Positions 7,703-13,961 of a stretch of 21,114 nucleotides of DNA are shown piece after piece. A program made the translations under genes and the position numbers. Every line of letters begins with the position of its first letter. The first letter of the stretch is position 1. This stretch comes from Promethearchaeia archaeon. Lineage in GTDB: Archaea; Asgardarchaeota; Lokiarchaeia; Sigyniarchaeales; SOKP01. The stretch covers positions 1 through 21,114 of the forward strand of contig JAHQWY010000023.1 in the NCBI GenBank assembly GCA_029856445.1. Direction: 5' to 3'. The notes below the pieces were generated by a model. That model was not told the origin of the DNA and did not search any database. It was given only the letters and a program-made list of their open reading frames with translations.

Positions 7703-8440
7703 ATGAGTTCAGAACTTCAAACTTTGAAATGTTACATGAACCAATTACCCGCTACAATTTTAAAATTATTAAATGTTGAGCTTCCTCGAAGTTCTATTCC
7801 TGAACCAGTTCAAGGGATTTTAGATCTGTATCAAGGCATAGAAAGAATAAGTATTAATTTAATTGACAACATGGGACTCTTTGAAATAACCTATATGAAA
7901 CCACAATTTATGATAAGTAATGCTGAAGTAATGTTATTGCTAAGCACGAGAAATCCTTATACTTTAGGAGTTTTACATCAATTAATATATGGTGGATTTG
8001 AAGTAGAACCAAATGGTTTCCATCTTTTGAAATATTTAAATGAACGAGATAAGAATTCATGTTTTATTGGTCGGAAAAAAGATTTAGATCGATATGATGG
8101 GGGAACAAAATCTATTGCTAAGGATTCAGATATGAGTACTTGGGTAGAGTCAGCAAAAGCTATTAATAATTTTGATTTATCATGGATGCATTACTTAGAC
8201 TTTGAAAACTTACATAAACAGCAACAGCAATTAAAGCAAAGAACTCCAGAAGATTTAATAGAAAAATTATTAAATAGAACAGATAAATGGATCCTAAGTA
8301 ATTATAAGCAATTAAGGAAGAATTCCTTGATGATTATAATCGGTGACCATGGTAGAAGCAAATTAAACTTAGAATATTCCGGAAAAATTGCTCAGTGGCG
8401 TGAAGCGAGCGTACCAATTGCGATTTTTATAAAAAAATAA
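7703..8440 (+). CDS. Short alkaline-phosphatase-superfamily-like protein, function unknown
   Basis: This 245-residue protein has the spaced metal-site pattern of the alkaline phosphatase/phosphoglycerate mutase superfamily. It has a beta-strand ending in Asp (ISINLIDNMG, D55), DFENLH (D166, H171) and a late strand followed by Asp-His (MIIIGDHGRSK, D215-H216). These resemble the family's D-G, D-x-x-x-x-H and D-H-G signatures and suggest a two-metal hydrolase or mutase. The nucleophile Ser/Thr is not certain; the STRNPYT segment (81-87) is a candidate. It is short for the superfamily, so the cap domain is reduced. No signal peptide is present, so it is cytoplasmic. nikR follows after only 44 nt on the same strand and is probably co-transcribed, which hints at nickel regulation. 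The substrate is unknown, and the assignment rests on motif reading alone. Confidence 0.7.
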   Translation: MSSELQTLKCYMNQLPATILKLLNVELPRSSIPEPVQGILDLYQGIERISINLIDNMGLFEITYMKPQFMISNAEVMLLLSTRNPYTLGVLHQLIYGGFEVEPNGFHLLKYLNERDKNSCFIGRKKDLDRYDGGTKSIAKDSDMSTWVESAKAINNFDLSWMHYLDFENLHKQQQQLKQRTPEDLIEKLLNRTDKWILSNYKQLRKNSLMIIIGDHGRSKLNLEYSGKIAQWREASVPIAIFIKK

Positions 8441-8484
8441 AATCTTTACCTCATTCTAAGAAAAAAAGATGATGTTTGTTTAAT

Positions 8485-9012
8485 ATGGAGGAATATAAGC
8501 GATTCACAATCTCACTTCCTGAAAAATTATATGAGCTGTTTGAATCATTCAGAAATAAGCTGGGGATGTCAAGATCAGATGCAATTCGGAAAGCAATGCA
8601 TTCTTTTATGATCAGTGAAGAAAGCATACCAATCAGTTCTGGAAATGTTGTTGGGTGCATAACATTTATTATGGCTCACGAACATCCAGATGTTGACCAA
8701 CGTGAGCATTCTCATATTTCGTCTCGTACAGCTGATCATGAACACGACTATCATTCTCATACAATGTACGCGAGTGTTCAACAAGCAGATGAGCTATTAA
8801 AGATTGATATTCAACATCATTTTTTTGATATAATCATATCTACCATGCATGTTCACCTTGAATATGATAAATGCCTAGAAATAATAGCAGTTTCAGGACC
8901 ATATAATCGAGTAAAAATTCTTAAAGACCGATTGCAAAAACTAAAAAGTGTAATTTCTGTTAATCTTTTCATAATTGATAAAGATATCAAACAAAACTTA
9001 GAGAAAAAGTAA
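8485..9012 (+). CDS. nikR: NikR-type nickel-responsive repressor with a His-rich insertion
   Basis: This CopG/ribbon-helix-helix regulator carries a C-terminal ACT-like nickel-binding domain. Residues 1-45 hold the ribbon-helix-helix (KRFTISLPEKLYELFES...GMSRSDAIRKAMHSFM). The nickel domain begins near residue 53 (GNVVGCITFI). The high-affinity Ni ligands of E. coli NikR (H76, H87, H89, C95) align with H111, H122, H124 and C130 in QHHFFDIIISTMHVHLEYDKC. Between strand 1 and the next helix, residues ~68-100 form an extra loop of about 30 residues with His at 75, 77, 85, 87, 90 and 92, absent from E. coli NikR. I chose ATG 8485, which puts the start just before the DNA-binding ribbon; an in-frame TTG at 8476 is less likely. 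The gene follows the phosphatase-like gene by 44 nt. Targets probably include nearby nickel genes (inference). Confidence 0.92.
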   Translation: MEEYKRFTISLPEKLYELFESFRNKLGMSRSDAIRKAMHSFMISEESIPISSGNVVGCITFIMAHEHPDVDQREHSHISSRTADHEHDYHSHTMYASVQQADELLKIDIQHHFFDIIISTMHVHLEYDKCLEIIAVSGPYNRVKILKDRLQKLKSVISVNLFIIDKDIKQNLEKK

Positions 9013-9183
9013 AAATAAGAATAAATTATTCCTATTCTCGAGAAAGAGTCCAAGGTATAAGGCGATTTGGGGAGGAATATTTATTCTTTATTTATTTGAG
9101 GTTGTGTGTAGTTAAGTTAATAAATACAATTTTGATGATTTAAAACCTAATACACTGGTAAATTAGTAATTTCAAGCAAGTAT

Positions 9184-9205
9184 AAAAAAATAGATGAAAA
9201 AAAAA
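9184..9205 (-). terminator. T-run terminator of the histone gene
   Basis: On the minus strand, T9 (9197-9205) and T7 (9184-9190) follow the histone stop within about 50 nt. They fit intrinsic archaeal termination of a strongly expressed short gene. Confidence 0.55.
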
Positions 9206-9233
9206 CGTTAATTTAGTTTTTTACACAAGAACT

Positions 9234-9431
9234 CTATAAGTCTTTTTCTTGTACCGTCTTTCGGTTATTAGCTTTAGCTCTCCCAATTGCCTTATCAAGG
9301 ATTTCAATAATAGCATCGTTAAGTGCGGGACCATCAATTAAATCTCCGCTTGTATTGCACCCTTTACCCTTGATATATTCTCGTACTTTGCTTTTAACAA
9401 ACAGAGCCTCTACAGCTGCTTTTTTAGCCAT
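9234..9431 (-). CDS. Single-domain archaeal histone
   Basis: This 65-residue histone-fold protein compacts or bridges DNA as a dimer or multimer. The helix-strand-helix-strand-helix layout is readable: helix 1 in FVKSKVREYIKGKG, a long helix 2 in DGPALNDAIIEILDKAIGRAKANN, then RKTVQEKDL as the loop and short last helix. The KVREYIK...TSGD...RKTV pattern is closer to the short histones reported in Bdellovibrio (Bd0055) and to the 'face-to-face' group in archaea than to HMfB. That comparison is from memory, not a search. The ATG is confirmed by a perfect AGGAGGA eight bases upstream, and a good TATA box precedes it. There is no charged tail. With a strong ribosome binding site and flanking T-run, the gene is probably highly expressed. 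Confidence 0.88.
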   Translation of the reverse strand: MAKKAAVEALFVKSKVREYIKGKGCNTSGDLIDGPALNDAIIEILDKAIGRAKANNRKTVQEKDL

Positions 9432-9439
9432 TTTTTTAT

Positions 9440-9446
9440 TCCTCCT
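9440..9446 (-). promoter_or_regulatory. Shine-Dalgarno sequence of the histone gene
   Basis: AGGAGGA on the minus strand lies eight bases before the ATG (9429-9431). It is one of the two strongest ribosome binding sites in the window. Confidence 0.8.
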
Positions 9447-9464
9447 ATAATGATTTTAAAACTG

Positions 9465-9477
9465 TTTTATATATAAA
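9465..9477 (-). promoter_or_regulatory. TATA box of the histone promoter
   Basis: On the minus strand TTTATATATAAAA matches the archaeal TATA consensus. It is followed about 20-25 bases later by the Shine-Dalgarno region, giving a short leader. AT-rich surroundings make isolated TATA calls risky, but spacing to an unambiguous gene supports this one. Confidence 0.5.
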
Positions 9478-9799
9478 TTATATTTTAAATATTAATCTAT
9501 CCTTCTTATTTTTAAACTTTAAGATCAGATCATCTTAAACGATGAATAACAATGCTCTAAATACAAAATTTGCATTTTTAAAAATGTGTGAAGTTTGGGG
9601 TCAATTTTAGAATTAAACAAAAAATTAGTAAGATTCATCTAATTCCAAACCAGAAATAATAAAAATAACTTATAAATTAAGAAAATTTTGATGAGAACTA
9701 TTTTTCTAAATGGAGATTCAATTGATTAGTTCAAGAAATAAATTGAGGAAAAACCAGATTATTTAAATCGGTATAAATCTACTATCTATATGATAAATC
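9478..9799. other. Divergent intergenic region between histone and sugar kinase genes
   Basis: The full gap (9432-9799) is 368 nt. Besides the histone promoter, it holds an 8-bp perfect inverted repeat (9518-9539). On the plus strand it also holds a broken frame from ATG 9691 reading MRTIFLNGDSID, stop, FKK, stop, then 25 codons of plausible sequence into the kinase start; this may be a remnant or chance. I see no RNA gene. Confidence 0.4.
9518..9539. repeat. Inverted repeat upstream of the histone promoter (possible operator)
   Basis: TTTAAGAT and ATCTTAAA form perfect 8-bp arms around a 6-nt centre (CAGATC), about 40 bp upstream of the histone TATA box. The 22-bp size and spacing resemble a site for a dimeric DNA-binding protein. 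No binding protein is identified. Confidence 0.4.
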
Positions 9800-10798
9800 T
9801 TGAGGAAGATCATATTTTCAAGAGCGCCCGTTCGAATATGTGATATTGGGGGATGGACTGATACTTGGCTTTGCCCGAATGGTGCTGTGTTTAATATATG
9901 TATTGGACTCTATAGTTATGTTAGAATTTCACCTACAAATACAAGTACAATAAATATTATTTCAGAGAACCTTAATGAGCGTACAGAAATTAAGGATTTC
10001 CATAAAATTGAGTATGATGGAAACCTTGATTTGTTAAAATCTGCGATTAAAAGATTAAAAATAAGAGAAGGCTTAGATATTTATGTTAGAACAGAAGCCC
10101 CTCCTGGGTGTGGAACGGGTACGAGTGCTAGCGTAGCTGTAGCGTTAATTGCTGGCTTAAATAATTTATCTAATAAAGAGCAAAAACCTTTAGAAATCGC
10201 TAAACTCGCCCACAAACTTGAGATAGAAGAGTTAAAATTAGAAAGTGGAGTTCAAGATCAATATGCCGCAGCATTTGGAGGAATTAATTTTATGGAAATT
10301 ACTTATCCTGAGATAAAATTAAGACCTCTTAAGATTGAGGATAATTTAATATTTGAGTTCGAAAACCAAATGATATTAGTATACCTTAGTACGCGGACTT
10401 CTAGTGAAATGCATAGAGCAGTTATAGAAAACTATAAAAAGGGAGATAGTTTAACCTTGAAGGCTTTTGATGTTTTAAAAAATTGTGCATATGAAATGAG
10501 GAAAGCGACTCAATCTAATGATATTTTATATATTGGTGAATTAATGAATAAAAATTGGAACGCTCAGAAGCAGTTACATAATTTAATGGTCAACCCTATT
10601 ATTGAAAAAGTTGAACATATAGCTATTAATAATGGGGCATTAGGGTTTAAAGTTAATGGGGCCGGGGGTGGAGGTTCTGCTTCTATTCTAGCTGATATTG
10701 GAAAAGAATACGTTATAAAACAGGAATTAATTAAGAATGGTTTTCAAATACTCCCTGTAAAGATAGACTTTATGGGTGTTCAAACTTGGATTGTTTAA
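9800..10798 (+). CDS. GHMP-family sugar kinase (heptose-phosphate kinase/fucokinase-like)
   Basis: This ATP-dependent kinase of 332 residues has all three GHMP motifs: the N-terminal RAPVRICDIGGWTDT (8-22), the phosphate-binding PPGCGTGTSAS (101-111) and the C-terminal KVNGAGGGG (284-292). The central ESGVQDQYAAAFGG (148-161) contains the probable catalytic Asp. This layout matches D-glycero-D-manno-heptose 7-phosphate kinase (HddA) and fucokinase-type enzymes; GGWTDT is closer to the fucokinase GGWSDT signature than to the HddA GGGTD. The likely role is phosphorylating a sugar at C1 for nucleotide-sugar synthesis and glycosylation, but the substrate cannot be read from sequence. The start is TTG 9800, set by alignment to the family N terminus; only a weak TGAT lies upstream. 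No other sugar-nucleotide gene is adjacent. Confidence 0.9.
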   Translation: MRKIIFSRAPVRICDIGGWTDTWLCPNGAVFNICIGLYSYVRISPTNTSTINIISENLNERTEIKDFHKIEYDGNLDLLKSAIKRLKIREGLDIYVRTEAPPGCGTGTSASVAVALIAGLNNLSNKEQKPLEIAKLAHKLEIEELKLESGVQDQYAAAFGGINFMEITYPEIKLRPLKIEDNLIFEFENQMILVYLSTRTSSEMHRAVIENYKKGDSLTLKAFDVLKNCAYEMRKATQSNDILYIGELMNKNWNAQKQLHNLMVNPIIEKVEHIAINNGALGFKVNGAGGGGSASILADIGKEYVIKQELIKNGFQILPVKIDFMGVQTWIV

Positions 10799-10860
10799 TT
10801 CAATCTGAGACGTTCTTACAGATTATTTTTAATTAAAAGTATGTCCTTTTTATAGTTTAG

Positions 10861-11676
10861 ATGAAAAAAAATTATATGTTCATACACGGTCAGGTAGCAT
10901 TTCCATCAAAAATAAAAAATTATAATGAATGTTCATTAATACATAATTTATTTGTTTTTAATAAATCAGGTATTTGTTTTTATGGTCGAAACTTCACTGA
11001 TTATATCAAAGTTGAGAAAAATTTAATCTCTCCTTTTATCAGTGCTTTAATGTCATTTTCTAAGGAAATAATTCGAAAAAAATTTAAAATTATAGAAATG
11101 GAAGATATTAAAATTGTAATCTTTGAAAAGAATTTACTTTATTATGGGGTCTTATGCGATACGGTTGAAAATATAACAATTTTGGATGAGATTATATCAA
11201 AAATCCACCAAAGGATCACATCTTACCTCCTTAAGAACAAGGTCAATATTGATGCTGAAATCATTTATGATAAGGAATTAAATAAAACAATCGAAGAAGT
11301 ATTAAATTCCTCTTTGAGTTATGATTTTGGTTCTCAAAAAGAAATTAAAATTATTGCTTTTTTAAAGGAACTAATTACTACAAATGATATCGAAGGAATA
11401 ATTCTTCTAACTGATAGAGGAAAAGTAATTTATTCGTCCTATAACAAGTTGGATTTGAAAAAATTCTTAAAAGAGGTAGATTTTCGCGTAAAAATTTATA
11501 ATAATTCAATATTAAAATTATTTTACACTTTTAAAGATAAGAGATTTATATTTTCTGAGTATGTGCTTGATACATATTTTATAATATTAATATTTGATTC
11601 AAATATGAAGTTTGGTTTAGCAGAGCATTATTTAACTAAAGCTGTGAATAAAATTAAAAATACGGTACTAGATTAA
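10861..11676 (+). CDS. Probable longin + roadblock/LC7-like two-domain protein
   Basis: This 271-residue soluble protein shows no enzyme motif. Residues ~25-125 read as a longin-like alpha/beta domain: paired strands (LIHNLFVFNKSGICFYGRNF), a helix (LISPFISALMSFSKEII), strands (FKIIEMEDIKIVIFEK, LLYYGVLCD) and a helix (LDEIISKIHQRI). Residues ~160-271 read as a roadblock/LC7 fold: helix (IIAFLKELITTN), strand-turn-strand (IEGIILLTDRGKVIYSS), helix (LKKFLKEV), strands (ILKLFYTFKDKRFIFSEY, TYFIILIFD) and the helix GLAEHYLTKAVNKIKN. Both folds serve as small-GTPase regulators and trafficking adaptors in eukaryotes and are abundant in Asgard archaea. The assignment is from secondary-structure pattern only. 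The start is ATG 10861 with no clear Shine-Dalgarno. It lies 62 nt after the sugar kinase and could be co-transcribed with it. Confidence 0.65.
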   Translation: MKKNYMFIHGQVAFPSKIKNYNECSLIHNLFVFNKSGICFYGRNFTDYIKVEKNLISPFISALMSFSKEIIRKKFKIIEMEDIKIVIFEKNLLYYGVLCDTVENITILDEIISKIHQRITSYLLKNKVNIDAEIIYDKELNKTIEEVLNSSLSYDFGSQKEIKIIAFLKELITTNDIEGIILLTDRGKVIYSSYNKLDLKKFLKEVDFRVKIYNNSILKLFYTFKDKRFIFSEYVLDTYFIILIFDSNMKFGLAEHYLTKAVNKIKNTVLD

Positions 11677-11830
11677 TTTTGAGAATTGATCTTTACATTT
11701 TTAAAATCTGTATTATTTATTTATGAAAAGAACTCCAAAAAAATCGAATATAATTTATGTATTATAAAAACCAAATTAAAAAATCTCTAAATATAATCTT
11801 TAAATAAAATTTTCTCAATGTGAAAATAAA

Positions 11831-12334
11831 ATGACAAAATCAGAAGAAAATTTAAGTGCTGCATTTGCAGGTGAATCCCAAGCAAATCGTAAATATCTGG
11901 CTTTTGCCGCAAAAGCAGATAAAGAAGGATTTCCTCAAGTAGCAAAGCTCTTTAGAGCTGCCGCTGCTGCCGAAACTATTCATGCTCATAACCATCTTAG
12001 AGTACTTGGGGGTATTAAATCGACCAAAGAAAATATTCAAGCTGCTGTAGAGGGAGAACATCATGAATTTACGGAGATGTATCCTGATTTTATTGAAGAT
12101 GCTAAAGCTGAAAATAATAAAGATGCTGAAAGGACTTTTAATTATGCCAATGAAGTAGAAAAAATTCATCATAAACTCTATGAAACTGCTTTAGAAGCAG
12201 TAGAAAATGGTAAAGATATGGAAAAGCAAGATATTTACATTTGTCCCGTATGTGGTTATACTCATGAAGGTAAACCACCAGAAAAGTGTCCTGTTTGTGG
12301 GGCAACAGGAAAAATGTTTAAAAAAATTGATTAA
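11831..12334 (+). CDS. rbr: Rubrerythrin
   Basis: This non-haem di-iron peroxidase of 167 residues reduces hydrogen peroxide in anaerobes, taking electrons through its own rubredoxin domain. The four-helix domain carries the iron ligands E15, E48, H51, E76, E79, E110 and H113 in the canonical ESQANRKYLAF, AAETIHAHNH, EGEHHEF and NEVEKIHHKLYE blocks. The C-terminal rubredoxin-like domain has C138-x2-C141 and C153-x2-C156 around a short loop. Length and motif order are typical, so it should be active. The start at ATG 11831 gives the family N terminus; a TATA-like TTTAAATAAAA lies about 30 bases upstream. A T15 tract two bases after the stop ends the gene against the convergent radical SAM gene. 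It indicates an anaerobe facing occasional oxidants. Confidence 0.97.
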   Translation: MTKSEENLSAAFAGESQANRKYLAFAAKADKEGFPQVAKLFRAAAAAETIHAHNHLRVLGGIKSTKENIQAAVEGEHHEFTEMYPDFIEDAKAENNKDAERTFNYANEVEKIHHKLYETALEAVENGKDMEKQDIYICPVCGYTHEGKPPEKCPVCGATGKMFKKID

Positions 12335-12336
12335 TC

Positions 12337-12351
12337 TTTTTTTTTTTTTTT
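12337..12351 (+). terminator. T15 terminator after rubrerythrin
   Basis: An uninterrupted run of 15 T starts two bases after the rubrerythrin stop, typical of intrinsic archaeal termination. The run reaches the last bases of the convergent radical SAM gene (stop at 12350-12352). Confidence 0.7.
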
Positions 12352-13933
12352 AAATTTTCCAAGGACTATAACATCTTTTTATTTGTAATAAATAATCATC
12401 TAATGAGAAATTAAATGATTTTTCAGCTTTTCTTAAGGCTCCAAAATTTGCGCCATTTTGATAATATTTTATAAGAAGATCTGAAATCATTTGATTACCC
12501 AAAGAGATTAATGTTTGGAGTCTTGCATTTTTTACTATCGTTTTAAAGTTCATAAATTTGATTTTTATTGAGTTTATTTTTTTCAGTTCCTTTTCAATTT
12601 TTTGATATTTTTGAATTAGTTTGTTTGATTCTTCCTTGAGAAAATATTTTATTTCTTTTTCAAAAGGTGTATTTAATTTTGGAATAAGAGGATTTATATT
12701 TACTCTTAATGATTTATTATCAAAATCTAGTTTACTTATTTTTTTCAATAAATTAATCAAATCATCTATATCTTTTTCACTTTCGTTAGGTAAGCCAATT
12801 AAAAAATAAAATTTAACGTTTCTAATTTGTGAATTTCCAATTTGGGATAAAACTGACATTATTTTATCATTTGATATCTTTTTACCAATAGCATATCTAA
12901 GACTATCTGATCCTGCCTCTGGAGCGACAGTAATGGTTTTTATACCTCCTGACTCAAGAATTTGAATTATTTCTGGAGTAATATGTTCAATACGTAGTGA
13001 AGGGAGTGTTAATCGTTTTCCTTGATTAATTATGTATTCACAGATTTGTTGGAAGTTAGGATGTGAGGAAACACAGGATCCAATTAGACTGATTGTGTCA
13101 AATTGGGAAGATTTTACAGCTTTATCAATCACTTCAATTATGTTTTCATAACTTCTATTCCTAAATGGAGAATTATGAAAGGATGATATGCAGAATTTAC
13201 ATTGGTAAGGACAACCGCGATTAGTCTCAATGAAGAAATTATTTTCAAAGATAGCTGTATTATTAGATCTTTTAACTGATAATTGATTAATTGGTATAGG
13301 AGAATTATCTAAGTTTTTGAGAACGGCTCTTCTTGGATTATTATCTAGTGATGGGATAAATAAACCTTCAATTTCTTTTGATTTGTTTAGTAATTCTGAG
13401 TATGATATTTTTCTACTTTTATAATCTCGGAATAACCTGAAAAACAAATCTAAATTAATTTCAGCATCCCCTATAAAGAGAATATCAAATATTTTACTTA
13501 GAGAAATTGGATTAGACGTGACTACAGGACCTCCCCCAATAATAAGAGGTAAATCTATATTCTCTTTAATTATTAAATTACGTCTATTTTGAAATCGAAT
13601 AGGAATGCTTGCTTTATCTAAAATCCATAAAATATTCTTAAAATCATTTTCATAATGCAGAGAAAAACCTAATATATCAAATTCTCTTGGTAAAACCTTA
13701 CTTTCAATTGAACGTAAAACAGCTTCTGTAGAATAATCACTTGAAGCCGGAAATTTAATGTTTGCTGGTAAAAATATTCGTTCACAAGCTATATTTTCAT
13801 AAGAATTAATTAAGTGATAAAGTAATCTAATGGAATATGAAGACATCCCAATCTTGTATACATTAGGATATATCAAGCCAAAAGAAAAATCAATTGATCT
13901 CCAATCTTTTATGATTAAATTTTCATTAGACAT
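12350..13933 (-). CDS. Radical SAM Fe-S oxidoreductase, B12-binding-domain type
   Basis: This 527-residue protein belongs to the B12-binding-domain radical SAM superfamily. The N terminus (YPNVYKIGMSSYSIRLLYHL, 22-41, then ERIFLP) and the region around LIIGGGPVVTSNP (130-142) resemble the Rossmann-like cobalamin-binding half. A canonical cobalamin DxHxxG motif is not obvious, so cofactor binding is uncertain. The SAM/4Fe-4S cluster motif is C241-x3-C245-x2-C248 in NRGCPYQCKFC, followed by downstream strands such as TISLIGSCVSSHP and TITVAPEAGSDSLR. The C-terminal ~130 residues are Lys/Asn-rich and family-specific. The substrate is unknown; relatives include methylthiotransferases and uncharacterised archaeal oxidoreductases. 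The ATG start is at 13931-13933, 28 nt after the sirtuin stop, so the two are probably co-transcribed with the sirtuin first. Confidence 0.9.
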   Translation of the reverse strand: MSNENLIIKDWRSIDFSFGLIYPNVYKIGMSSYSIRLLYHLINSYENIACERIFLPANIKFPASSDYSTEAVLRSIESKVLPREFDILGFSLHYENDFKNILWILDKASIPIRFQNRRNLIIKENIDLPLIIGGGPVVTSNPISLSKIFDILFIGDAEINLDLFFRLFRDYKSRKISYSELLNKSKEIEGLFIPSLDNNPRRAVLKNLDNSPIPINQLSVKRSNNTAIFENNFFIETNRGCPYQCKFCISSFHNSPFRNRSYENIIEVIDKAVKSSQFDTISLIGSCVSSHPNFQQICEYIINQGKRLTLPSLRIEHITPEIIQILESGGIKTITVAPEAGSDSLRYAIGKKISNDKIMSVLSQIGNSQIRNVKFYFLIGLPNESEKDIDDLINLLKKISKLDFDNKSLRVNINPLIPKLNTPFEKEIKYFLKEESNKLIQKYQKIEKELKKINSIKIKFMNFKTIVKNARLQTLISLGNQMISDLLIKYYQNGANFGALRKAEKSFNFSLDDYLLQIKRCYSPWKI

Positions 13934-13961
13934 CTATATACTAGCTAGATTGAGTTTCATA

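Noticed and set aside
8451..9053. Three minus-strand frames across nikR
   Set aside because: They are shadows of the NikR reading frame with Cys/His/Met-rich composition that mirrors its codons.
9013..9233. tRNA or structured RNA between nikR and the histone
   Set aside because: No cloverleaf, no CCA-type acceptor pairing and only short palindromes are visible.
1417..9820. Reassignment of TAA/TAG to Gln, suggested by the two broken frames
   Set aside because: All confident genes end at TAA, TAG or TGA where their families end, so standard code is used.
11852..12172. 106-codon minus-strand frame inside rubrerythrin
   Set aside because: Phe/Ser/Ile-rich shadow of a canonical rubrerythrin; no motif and no ribosome site.
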